Assembly (NCBI RefSeq): GCF_029873635.1
Contig: NC_080428.1
Location: 66,371,101-66,435,100, forward strand
Origin: Malania oleifera
Lineage: Eukaryota > Streptophyta > Magnoliopsida > Santalales > Ximeniaceae
Reading direction: 5' to 3'
DNA length: 64,000 bases
Shown here: one piece after another, positions 55,246 to 64,000 of the stretch
Layout: every line of letters begins with the position of its first letter
Numbering within the stretch: the first letter of the stretch is position 1
The notes under the pieces: generated by a model
What the model was told of the DNA's origin: nothing
Databases searched by the model: none
Seen by the model: the letters and a program-made list of their open reading frames with translations, nothing else
Position numbers and translations under genes: made by a program

Positions 55246-56511
55246 TTATCCTGACATACCTTCTGATCTGAGCCGTTTAATCTTTTTGCCAGTTTGAGTT
55301 TCAACTAATTTTTTCCACTTAAGGAAAATATCACACACTTCATTTTTATGCTTCATAGAATACACCCAAACTCTTCTTGAAAAATCATCAACAAAAGTGA
55401 CAAAATAATGCATACTACCCAACGAAGCCATTTTTGTGGGCCCCCATACATCTGTATGGATGTAGTCTAAAATACATTCAGTCTGGTGGATTGCTGTGCC
55501 AAATTTCACTCTAGTTTGTTTTCCCAGAATGCAATGCTCACAAAATTCAAGTTTGCACACCTTTGCACCCTTTAACAAACCTCGCTTAGCCAATTGTTGC
55601 AAAGATTTTTCTCCTGCATGTGCTAATCGCATATGCCATAGTCTGGTTGTATCTGAACCTGCATCTTTCTCAGAAACAACAGTTGTTGAGCCAATAACTG
55701 TACTACCTTGTAAATAATATAAGTTATTTTTCCTTAATCCTTTCATCACCACCAGTGCACCTGATTTAATCGTTAAGGTTCCATCTTTCAAAGTGATAGT
55801 GAACCCTTTAGATTCTTTGGCACCCAATGAAATCAGATTCTTCTTTAGGCTTGGAACATACCTAACATTAGTCAAGGTCTTAATAGTTCCATCTTGACAT
55901 TTCAACTGTATTGATCCTATTCTAGTTGTTTTACAAGTATTATCATTTCCCATAAAAACAATCCCATTATCTAATTCTTCAAAATTAGAAAACCATTCCC
56001 TATTGGGACACATGTGATAGGAACAAGCAGAATCCAAAATCCACACACCAAGATAATGTGACGAAGATGTTCCAACAAGAGAAAAATCTGACTCACTTCC
56101 ATCATCATTGGCTATATTAGCATTAGAATGTGCTTTTCCCTTATTCTTCGGCTGTAATTTAGGACAATCTTTCTTCCAATGCCCTCTCTCACGACTAAAG
56201 GCGCATTCATCTTTAGCAGGTCTCCTACGAGATTTACTCCTCCCATGAGATTTACTCTTCCTTCTAGGCATACGACTCTGAGAACGTCCCCTTATTGTTA
56301 GCGCTTTTGCTGTTTTCTTATGGACCCTCTGATCCTTCTTTTTGCATTCAGTACTAATCAATGCAGTACAAACAACATTATAAGTAACTTTATCTTTCCC
56401 ATACAATAAAGTGGTGGTCAAATGTTCATACTCATCAGGGAGAGAATTCAGTAACAATATGGCTTTATCCTCATTTTTCACCTTTTCATCCAAATTTAAC
56501 AATTCGGCCAA
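55246..56511 (-). pseudogene. Gag C-terminus, protease and integrase front of element D
   Basis: 421 codons. Gag end: LLNSLPDEYEHLTTTLLYGK and a basic RKSKSHGRSKSRRRP. Knuckle CAFSRERGHWKKDC: the second Cys of CX2CX4HX4C is Ser, so zinc binding would fail. Protease WILDSACSYHMCPNREWFSN. Pre-integrase LWHMRLAHAGEKSLQ and CEHCILGKQTRV. Integrase core start YIHTDVWGPTKMASLGSMHY and VTFVDDFSRRVWVY. Confidence 0.93.
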
Positions 56512-56971
56512 AATTTATTGAAAGCATTTATGTGGTCATTAATCGAAATACTTGGTTGATACTGGAAGCGAAACAATTTCTTTTTCAAATAGAGCCGATT
56601 TTCTAGATTCTTGGTCATAAATGTATCTTCCAATGTCTTCCACAATTTCTTTGCAGATGTCTCCCTCATAACATAATATTTCTGATTTTTGGCGAGACAC
56701 AAACGAATCGTACCACATGCTTGACGATTGATCTTTCCCCAATCTCTGTCACCCATATCTATTGGTTTATCATCCAAAGCAATATCTAGTTCTTGTTAAT
56801 ACAAGATGTCCATCACCTCACATTGCCACAGACCAAAATTATTGGTACCATCAAATTTCTCCACCTCAAACCGAGCATTAGCTATCGTCTTCGATGATGA
56901 TGTCGAAGCTGAAGGGGTTGGAGTTTGTGTGGACAGAGTTTCTTCTACTGCTGCACTAGTTTCTGCCATCT
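56496..56971 (-). pseudogene. Gag N-terminus of element D
   Basis: The likely start is ATG at 56971 (MAETSAAVEETLSTQTPTPS), leading to NARFEVEKFDGTNNFGLWQC. A TAA stop after VMDILY (about 56799) interrupts it; in this family the position is normally a Gln or Val. Downstream: DKPIDMGDRDWGKINRQACG and KLWKTLEDTFMTKNLENRLY, ending in a frameshift at about 56500-56511. Confidence 0.9.
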
Positions 56972-57030
56972 TCTATATATTCAATAGCTACCAACAAAGC
57001 AAAAGGCCTAGGATGAATAGTACGTACCAA

Positions 57031-57181
57031 CTGTGTCTACTCTGTTTTATCCTATGAAATTCCACTTTGACCAGGCCGACCTCTAAGGAGCGATTGAGTC
57101 GCAATGGTCTCTGAGCACTCACTTAAATAAGGTCTTTCTTAGGCATCAAACGTGGAATTAAGGATCCTAACAGAGGAACAC
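57031..57181 (-). repeat. 5' leader module of element D shared with gypsy-type LTR 1
   Basis: On the - strand this leader reads CTCTGTTAGGATCCTTAATT, TTTGATGCCTAAGAAAGACC, GCTCAGAGACCATTGCGACT and GTCGGCCTGGTCAAAGTGGA. It is about 90% identical by eye to 574-723 in solo LTR 1 and more distantly like 18531-18675. It lies between the PBS and gag of D. Confidence 0.88.
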
Positions 57182-57208
57182 CTCCGTATCAACACTATTC
57201 AACCTAGC

Positions 57209-57220
57209 TCTGATACCAAT
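57209..57220 (-). other. Primer-binding site of element D
   Basis: The - strand reads ATTGGTATCAGAGCTAGG directly after the 5' LTR. TGGTATCAGAGC is the initiator tRNA-Met type. Confidence 0.92.
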
Positions 57221-57582
57221 TGTTGTGCCGGGCACCCCACTTGTACCAAACACCAATACTACAACTATTGCTATTGAATATATAAGAAAATTAAAGCAAT
57301 GCAGAAACTAATAATAAAGCAATAAAAAGAACAAGACAAGAAATTTACGAGGTTTGGTATAGAATTACCTACGTCCTCGGGCACCGATGATCAATCCACT
57401 ATTTCTTGATAAAGTACAACTTTGAGGTGTGTTTTACAAATGAAGAGTTGAGCTCTTTATATAGCTTCAACCGCAAGTCTGAAAAATATTTCTCTCCAAT
57501 GTGGGACAAATAATATAAAAAATTCAAAACAACCTTTTATACTAATGTGGAAGCATTCTACCAATGTGGGACAAAAACAACA
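57221..57582 (-). mobile_element. 5' LTR of element D
   Basis: 362 bp, the same length as the 3' LTR. Differences counted by eye include GGTTTGG for GGTTCGG, GGGCACC for GGGCGCC and AATATTT for AACACTT, consistent with cytosine deamination. Confidence 0.93.
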
Positions 57583-57906
57583 GCCTTGATTTTGCAATAC
57601 TGACCGTAGCTATGTTCGGGTGACTTCTTTCCGCTCATTCTTATTTTATCGCGATTTGTGAGCATTTTTGGTTATTGTACTGTTGTGATTTTTGCCTCTA
57701 TTATAGTCGAAATTTTATTGAGTCTCATGGGCCCCATGGTTTTTACCCTTCACATTGGAGGGGTTTTCGAAGTTAAAAATCCTGGTGTTCATTTTGTGGT
57801 GTGTGATTTATTATTGTTGATTGGTTATTTTTGCTCGTCACAGATTTAATTTTTTGGAAAGATTTATTTGCTGTGCTAGTTGTCTTGTTACTTTCCTAAC
57901 ATTTTG

Positions 57907-58523
57907 TCTTTGTATGCTTCAACTTTGAATGAAAAGCTGAATTTTTAGAAAAAAAAATGGCACTTTGACTGTCATTGTGTAGAATGCCCAACTCCTCCTC
58001 ACCTAATTCATCTAAGAAGCCATGTAGCCAAATCATCTCTTTTCCAGATTCAGTTGCTGCAACATACTTAGTTTCTGTAGTAGACAAAGTACAATCTTTT
58101 GTAGATTTGAAGCCCAAGATATAACTGTGCCACCCAGAGTAAATACATTCTACTATCATTACCACCAGCAAAATCAACATTTACATAACCTTGCAGTTTC
58201 AAACTTGCACCTGTGAAGCAAAGAAATGTATTTGATGATTCTTATACCAAGGGTTTGCTTTGCAGCTCCCAAATCCTTTATTACAAATTGTTTTGACAAT
58301 TGCCTCTTTAGATTATTAATTTTTTCAATGCTAGACCCTGCAATGAGCATATCATCTACATACAACAGCAAAATCATCTAAGAATTATCAAAGAACTTAA
58401 CATAGCAACAGTGATCAGTTTCACATCTCTTGAACCCAATTCAATTCATAATATTGTCAAATTTCTTGAACCACTGTCTTGGAGCTTGTTTTAGGCCATA
58501 CAAGCTCTTTCTTAGTTTGCAGA
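57907..58523 (-). pseudogene. RT end and RNase H of element C
   Basis: The - strand reads [20 protein letters not shown] (58515-58455), the palm YVDDMLIAGSSIEKINNLKR (58360s), DLGAAKQTLGIRIIKY, then RNase H: CTLSTTETKYVAATESGKEM and LHNDSQSAIFFSKNSAFHSK. It ends KHTKTK at 57907, continuing at 52203. Frameshifts are present at 58180-58200 and 58377. At 58523 it is cut by SIRE element E, and the front of C is not in the window. Confidence 0.85.
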
Positions 58524-60245
58524 TGTTGGGCCTAACAAGGCTTACAAATCTTATTTTGATGATAACAAATCAAGAAAATTTAACATGTATTGGTTAAAGT
58601 GATAATGTTTCAGGATTAGATATTCAAAATGCTCACAAGCCTTATCAAAGGAGAAAGTTTACACCTAAAGTCAATCAAATGAAAGCTTTTGGGATATTAA
58701 AGCATTGGAGAGCAATGGATATTGTAGATTGGTTTCAAAGAAAGACATGAAGTCAAGATGGACTTCAAGAAATAGAACAAGCATGAAGACTTAGTGCTTA
58801 AAGTGTCTATGTTTAAGAAGTCATATGTAAGTACTTTATTCAATATTAATTTAGATATATGAAGCTTTTTAGGATACAATATATGCTTAGATACCAATTT
58901 TTAAAAACCCCGGAAAATAATTTTTAAAGTCACATTTGAGTTTTTAAAAAATCAAGGGTTCAAAGTATTGAAAATATTAAAGTGGTGAAAAATTGATTGT
59001 CTAGCCGATGGACCAGAAAGCTCAATCGATTGACAATTATTTCATTTAATTTCTGGACAGACAGACAGAATGGATCCAGTCGACTGACCCCATACAGAAC
59101 AGGCCCAGTCGACTGACTTGCGGAGAATTTTAATTTTAAACAGCAATGGGAAAATTCTAAAAATAAGTTTTTCAAAACTAAACGTTGTAAAAGCTTGGGG
59201 GACACTCGAAGTAACGTGGGAAACAAGGAATCACTTTCTAAAACTCTATAAATACTCCCTAAACCCAAGGAATTCAAGATACCAAGCATTACAATCAGCA
59301 TTCAAGCATTGAAATTCCAAACTCCTCTAAAGCTCTCTCTTGCTCAAACTCTTACTGAAGAATACTACTGATATTCTGCTAATCAAAAGCCTACGGTTCT
59401 TAATTTGCTACTGAGTTTCTCAAATTCTTGAAAGAACCTTCGGTGATATTCATTCTTGAGCTTCATATTGTCTATTTGATATTTGATTTGAAGTATATTA
59501 GTGGTCTAACTTGTATTAATCAGCTCTGTTGTGAGAGTGTCTTTGTACACTAATACTTGCTCTTATTTTGTTTTTCTTTGACGATTCAAGGATTGTTTGG
59601 ATCATTGGACCAAGCGTGGGGTATCGCTTGGAGAGGGATCTCTACCCTTAAATAGGGACATGTAAAGGTTTGCTCCGCCTAGAAAGGAGTGCTTTAGTGG
59701 AATCCTTAGGTGGTATTGGCCTAAGGCGAGGAAGTAGGTTAGGTATAAGCCGAACCTCGTAAAAATATTGGTCTCACTCTTACTGTTCTCTTTATTTTCA
59801 GCATATGTGTATGATAAGTGCAGGTTGCTGAAAATCATAACCAAGATTTAGAAGACTCTGAACTTAAGATAGTATGTTTGATTAAACTTTTGCTGAAACC
59901 CAAAAGGGAGTATGTTATTTAATCATTTTCGGAAATCTTAGTTGAGAGAGCAAGCAAAATTCATTCATATATACAGGGCTGCAAAAAAATATCTTGAGTT
60001 CTCGCAAAAGATGAAAATTGCCAAAGAGTTGCATATTATATCTTGATTCGGTATTTTGTGGTTGATTGGTTTAGTTGTGGATTGGTTATTTGATTGATTG
60101 AATATTGGTTTGTGGATTGATTATTCAATTAAGTTTTTGTTGTCTGATTGCTAAATTAATAAGAGGTTAAGATTCTTAAAAAGAATTAAAAGAAAATTTT
60201 AATAATTCAATTCACCCCCTTCTTGGGACTACACCTTAGTTTTCA
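58524..60245 (+). mobile_element. 5' LTR of element E
   Basis: TGTTGGGCCTAACAAGGC at the start, TTTTGATGATAACAAATC, a motif array with CAGTCGACTGAC units (58998-59118), then CTCTATAAATACTCCC as TATA box (about 59249). The R/U5 block is AAGGCGAGGAAGTAGG with CCGAACCTCGTAAAAA (about 59750). It ends TTCACCCCCTTCTTGGGACT and TTAGTTTTCA. Confidence 0.88.
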
Positions 60246-60247
60246 AT

Positions 60248-60259
60248 TGATATCAGAGT
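60248..60259 (+). other. Variant primer-binding site of element E
   Basis: TGATATCAGAGT, two changes from TGGTATCAGAGC, immediately after the 5' LTR. Confidence 0.8.
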
Positions 60260-60301
60260 CAGGTTATAACAAACCTTAAAAAGAAGTTATATAAGATCTA
60301 G

Positions 60302-61204
60302 ATGGCACACGCAGGAGTAGCTCCTTTTGGAGAGGGTCAATCCTCAACCAGACCACCAATCTTTTGTGGACTCAACTATACTTTTTGGAAATAACAAATG
60401 AGAATTTATCTTTAGACCATGGATTGGAAAACTTGGAAGGTTGTCACACATGGTAACTTAATCCGTACAAAACTAGTAGATGGAAAAGCAGTTCCTAAGG
60501 AAGAAAAAGAGATGACCAAAATGATCATAAAATACTGCAAGTCAACTCTAGTGCTATAAACGCCCTATATTGTGCACTTGACATTAATGAATTCAATAGA
60601 GTTATGGCTTGTAAAACAGCAAAGGAAATTTGGGATAAACTTAAAGTAACCTACGAAGGTACCGTGGATGTTAGATACAATAGAATTGATATGTTGACTA
60701 GTGAATACGAAGCCTTTAGGATGAATCCTGATGAAACTATCACAAACATGTACACTAGGTTTACACATCATAAACTCATTAAACGTCTTGGGGAAAACAT
60801 ATTCCACCTATGAGATGATACACAAAATCCTTAGAGGACTTCCACACGTTTGGGAACCAAAAACCATAGACATAACAGAAGGTAGAAATCTCAAGACCAC
60901 CTCACTAGATGAACTTATAGGTTCACTTCTCACTTATGAAATGACTATGAAAGAAAAGAACACTGTAAATAAAAATAAGAAATTTATAGCTCTTAAAGCT
61001 TCTAAAGAAAGCTCAAGTGAACAAGATGATGAAACTAGTGAATTAGATGATGAAGAACTAGCATTTATCACTAAAAGACTTGGAAAATTCTTTAAAAGAA
61101 ACAAAAATTTCACTAGAAAATTCAGAGGAACAAAAGCTGAAAAAGGTGAAAATAGTAAAGAGGAAAAGAGAATTTTGAAAAGATGGTTGGACAATAAAGA
61201 ATAA
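60302..61204 (+). pseudogene. Gag of element E
   Basis: ATG at 60302 (MAHAGVAPFGEGQSSTRPP). Stops follow after NYTFWK and MRIYL. The capsid core resumes with MACKTAKEIWDKLKVTYEGT (60604 on). After a frameshift at about 60770 it reads INSLNVLGKTYSTYEMIHKI, LIGSLLTYEMTMKEK and an acidic stretch. The CCHC knuckle CYLCRNKGHMMFNC lies just downstream at about 61338-61380. Confidence 0.88.
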
Positions 61205-62118
61205 CTAACAATAAAGAAGGAATAGGTTACAATGGAATTACAAACAAAAGAAAGAAGAACTTGTTCATGGGATATTTTGTAAAACAAACAAAACACTATG
61301 CAAGTACATCCTCTACAAACATACATGAACACACTACTTGTTACTTGTGTAGGAATAAGGGACACATGATGTTTAATTGTCCACTTAAGGAGAAATATGT
61401 CAAAGTTAAGAATGAGTGGAAAATAAACACTAAAACTAGACATGATTTAAAAAGAATTAAGAAGGTTTGGATTCCAAAAGTAACACCATAAATTCTTCCT
61501 TGTACGTATGCTTTAGGTCTACTCCATCCAAAGAAAAATGTACTTGGACAGTGGGTGTTGAAGACATATGACGGGAGATAAAACAAAGTTCATCACCCTA
61601 GCTCAAAGAGATGGAGGATATGTAACTTTCAGTGACAACGCAAAAGGCAAAATTGTCGGAATTGGTAAGATAGGTAAAGAACCTCACTCACCATTGATGA
61701 TGTATTGTTAGTTGATGGTCTAAAACACAATCTTTTAAGTATAAGTCAACTTAGTGACAAAGGGTTGACATAATCTTTAAGAAAGACAAATGCCTAGTTC
61801 AAAATCCTAAGAAACAAGAAATCCTTTTTACAGCCAATAGAATAAACAATGTTTGTTGTATACATCTTGAAAACTTAGTCTCTCAAGAAGTAACATGCTT
61901 AGCTGCCATAAATGAAGCTAGTTGTCTTTGGCATAGATGGCTAGGACATGAAAGAATGAACTTATTATCAAACCTATCTAGAAAGAACTTAGTTAAAGGT
62001 TTACCAAACACAAAGTTCATTAAAAATAAAATTTGAGATGTTTGCCAACTTAGAAAACAAATCAAGATAAGCTTTAAAAAGAAGAAACATACATCAACTA
62101 GTAGACCCTTAGAACTTA
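61205..62118 (+). pseudogene. Knuckle, protease and integrase front of element E
   Basis: Gag end with the CCHC knuckle (61338-61380). Then a protease region (ACTTGGACAGTGGGTG, out of frame with RHMTGDKTKF), GKIVGIGKIGKE, and the zinc-binding pre-integrase LWHRWLGHERMNLLSNLSRK. It ends TSTSRPLEL at about 62115, where the integrase core should begin. Confidence 0.82.
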
Positions 62119-62338
62119 TGCTTCTCATAAAAATTTTAAATTATATCAAATGGATGTAAAAAGTGCATTTTTAAATGGTTATATTAATGAAGAAGTTTAT
62201 GTGGAACAACCTCCTGGTTTTGAGGACATAACGCATCCTAATTATGTATTTAGATTAACTAAAGCATTGTATGGATTAAAACAAGTTCCTAGAGCTTGGT
62301 ATGAAAGACTAAGCAAATTCTTACTAGAAAATGGCTTC
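62119..62338 (+). pseudogene. RT fingers of element E after a pol deletion
   Basis: TATGCTTCTCATAAAAATTT (YASHKNFK in its own frame) is the sequence just upstream of the RT first motif. [20 protein letters not shown] has the catalytic D intact. [20 protein letters not shown] and FLLENGF follow; then similarity stops at 62338. Confidence 0.88.
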
Positions 62339-63570
62339 TCAAGCGGAAGTGGAGTTTCGAATTTCTGTGATAAGGAGTCAAAATTGGGATGTAGATTATG
62401 TATCTTGTCTTGCTACCTTTTCTTTTTTTTCTTTGACAGATTCAAATGTCACTAGGTTTTGACATATGAGTCTAGGAAATATAAATGAAAAAGGACTAAC
62501 TGTGTTGGATAGGGAGGTTTTTATATGGCCATACTACATCTAAGGTAGACTTCTCGGAGCATTGTGTATTTTGGAAGCAAAAAATAGTTTTCCTTTAGTA
62601 AATTAGTTTATAGGGAGGACTAAAGATACTTTGATTACCTTCATTCAGACCTTTGGTTCAATGCACACCCATGTAAAGGTCGTTGATAAACTTCGAAATG
62701 GATCTTAGAGCCACTACATGTTAAGCACGATGCATGATCAAGCAGGTTGCTCCACTCAAGATGGATAGTTGGATATTTTTACTCTATTTTTTCCTTCCAT
62801 TGATGGTTCCCATTAGTTAACAAGCTAGATACATTCTACTTTGAATTTTTCAAAAGCAGAGTAGATGCAGGTTCTTGAATGTGAATAGGAAGAAATGCTG
62901 CATATGAGTAATGGGATGTAGTGGAGATTTCTAGTAGAGGAGAACAAGGCGATCCTTAGAGCCCAAGTGTCAGGTGGTCGTAGGATTACATAGAGATCAC
63001 TAGGGTTTTTATATAGAAGCTCTAGGTTAGAGAGAGAAAGCCTTTGATCAGAATAAGAGCTAAGAGGCCTCCCTTATGGGATAAGAACAAGATATTTAGT
63101 CTTAGCTAGTGATAAGGCTACTAACCAACAAAAGGGGGTCATGATTTTGCATGAAGATTCGACCAATAGGAGAAAAATGAAAATAACTAGGAAATGCCAT
63201 GTGTTGCAATCGACAGTTAAGCTAGCCTAGGAAGTGTTAACGAGGTTGAGCCACTCTTAAGGACCTTGGTTTAAGCCCATCAAGTCAAATCTCTCTACAA
63301 CATCCCTGGACTTGAGATTGATTGGCATACCCTCGACATGTCTCGTGAATAGTCTTGAATATGCATGGAGGTTGTAGCCCCTACAAAAATTTGAGATTAA
63401 AAATCAATAAAACAAGAAATTAATGTTTGGTTGTGGACCACAGTAAAATTTTATTATGTAACTGGACCAAGATAAAAGGAAAAAAGGTATTTATGCAAAC
63501 TACATTGCAATTATTAGCAATTACCATGTAACGGTAACAGTAGTGGCGTAATGGTTGTGACTTGTTGGTT
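62339..63570. other. Unassigned DNA, possibly part of an LTR
   Basis: No coding frame, RNA gene or known repeat was recognised. GGGTTTTTATATAGAAGCTC (about 63003) looks like an LTR TATA region. Because the next segment ends in a primer-binding site, part of this stretch may be the LTR of a copia element that continues past the window. Confidence 0.35.
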
Positions 63571-63805
63571 TGATCCTCTTAGCTCTCTCTCCTCAATACC
63601 TAGGTTTTGAGGATGAGTACTCTAACTTGGTTTCAGAGCTGGGCCTTAGGTTGCTTGGCTCTTCCGTGGGTTGGACTCCTCGCTTCATTTCCCCCCACTG
63701 GCTCGAGGAGGGAGTGCTGGTGTGATCCTCTTTGCTCTCTTTCCTTAATACCTAGGTTTTGAGGATGAGTTCTCTAACTTGGTATCAGAGTAAGGTTAGG
63801 TTCCT
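63571..63805 (+). repeat. Duplicated LTR-end/primer-binding-site unit, 152-bp period
   Basis: TGATCCTCTTAGCTCTCTCT at 63571 and TGATCCTCTTTGCTCTCTTT at 63723 start two copies. Each continues TACCTAGGTTTTGAGGATGA and ends in a primer-site-like stretch: TTGGTTTCAGAGCTGGG in copy 1, TTGGTATCAGAGTAAGG in copy 2. Only copy 2 is close to the tRNA-Met consensus. Confidence 0.82.
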
Positions 63806-64000
63806 TGTTTAAGGTCTGGGTTCTCAATTGAGTCGTATGCTTCGCACTCGCCATGTATGTTGAGCTTGTGCATCAGAAAGCTTTATTGGTAGTAGGTTGA
63901 GTCATATGCTCTGTGCTTGCCACTTTTAGTGGATCTTGTACGTCAAAAAACTGAGTCTACTTTTTTCTCGATACCTTCCAACGGCTTTTCCGGTGACTTT

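Larger units (their letters stand above)
52516..57582 (-). mobile_element. Nearly complete Tork-type copia element D
   Basis: 5067 bp with two 362-bp LTRs, PBS, gag-pol and PPT, flanked by GACTT (52511-52515) and GCCTT (57583-57587), a duplication with one mismatch. By eye the LTRs differ at about 9 of 362 sites, nearly all transitions, so D is the youngest element in the window. Few lesions disable it: an early stop in gag, a frameshift in gag, a small deletion with a stop in integrase, and a frameshift before RT. Confidence 0.92.
52204..57901 (+). mobile_element. Copia solo LTR nested in element C and itself split by element D
   Basis: It starts TGTTGGGTCCAACCCACATT at 52204 and ends CTTTCCTAACA at 57901, with TTTTG on both sides (52199-52203 and 57902-57906). 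Without element D it is about 620 bp. The right part has the GAGGGGTTTTCGAAGTTAAA motif (about 57757) typical of Tork-type U5. Orientation is +, opposite to both its host C and its guest D. Confidence 0.82.
58524..62338 (+). mobile_element. SIRE-type copia element E, internally deleted and 3' truncated
   Basis: 5' LTR (58524-60245), a variant PBS, gag, protease and integrase front; then a direct jump to the RT start at about 62118, and loss of all sequence after the RT fingers at 62338. No 3' LTR is found, so no right-hand target duplication can be assigned. Confidence 0.85.

Noticed and set aside
57658-57849. 63-codon + strand frame with hydrophobic residues
   Set aside because: It lies entirely in the U5 half of the solo LTR split by element D; the sequence matches the general Tork-type LTR end, not a gene.
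1-64000. CRISPR-like array from the spaced GTCGAC/CGACCGA motifs
   Set aside because: The units are short, irregularly spaced and variable, and lie in plant LTRs; there are no cas genes and the DNA is eukaryotic.

Overview
This is nuclear DNA from a flowering plant, most likely a eudicot. It is AT-rich, has no operons or ribosome-binding sites, and is dominated by LTR retrotransposons of plant lineages: SIRE-type and Tork-type Ty1/copia, and a Tekay-like Ty3/gypsy chromovirus with a C-terminal chromodomain. It also carries a hAT-type non-autonomous element, a tRNA-derived SINE, foldback MITEs, a LINE remnant and fragments of an integrated caulimovirid (plant pararetrovirus). The sequence alone does not fix the species.

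Only two host genes are supported. One is a single-exon plastid TPR protein resembling SLOW GREEN 1 (13846-14841, + strand). The other is a probable first coding exon of a P-loop/UvrD-like helicase gene (49050-49178, + strand), whose further exons are not seen. Almost everything else is transposon sequence in various stages of decay, and no retroelement here has an intact gag-pol.

Layout. 1-8383: a SIRE-type copia element on the - strand, cut by two solo LTRs with clean 5-bp target duplications. 8384-13226: a mosaic of gypsy-type LTR pieces in opposite orientations around a SIRE LTR. 13227-16100: gene island (SINE, SG1-like gene, LINE fragment). 16100-20400: AT-rich DNA with MITEs and copia/LTR fragments. 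20740-22935: endogenous caulimovirid fragment. 23645-36798: a gag-only SIRE element on the - strand with target duplication ACATG. Its 3' LTR holds two further elements and its gag holds a hAT-type element. 37263-45962: a complete but dead chromovirus on the + strand (target duplication AAACC). 46150-47100: a second caulimovirid fragment (coat-protein region). 47500-51500: tandem duplications and the helicase exon. 51504-58523: an old copia element (- strand) containing a solo LTR, which itself contains a young Tork-type element (52516-57582). 58524-62338: a SIRE element (+ strand) with an internal pol deletion. 62339-64000: unassigned DNA ending in a duplicated LTR-end/primer-binding-site unit.

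The most interesting signals lie in the non-coding parts of the elements. (1) Short GTCGAC/CGACCGA-type motif arrays occur in the U3 part of LTRs from two unrelated superfamilies, including a nearly identical stretch of about 25 nt shared by a copia and a gypsy LTR. (2) A ~150-bp module is shared by a gypsy-type LTR and the 5' leader of a copia element. (3) Conserved splice-site-like signals and a ~22-nt core recur in the gypsy-type LTRs, suggesting introns inside the LTR.
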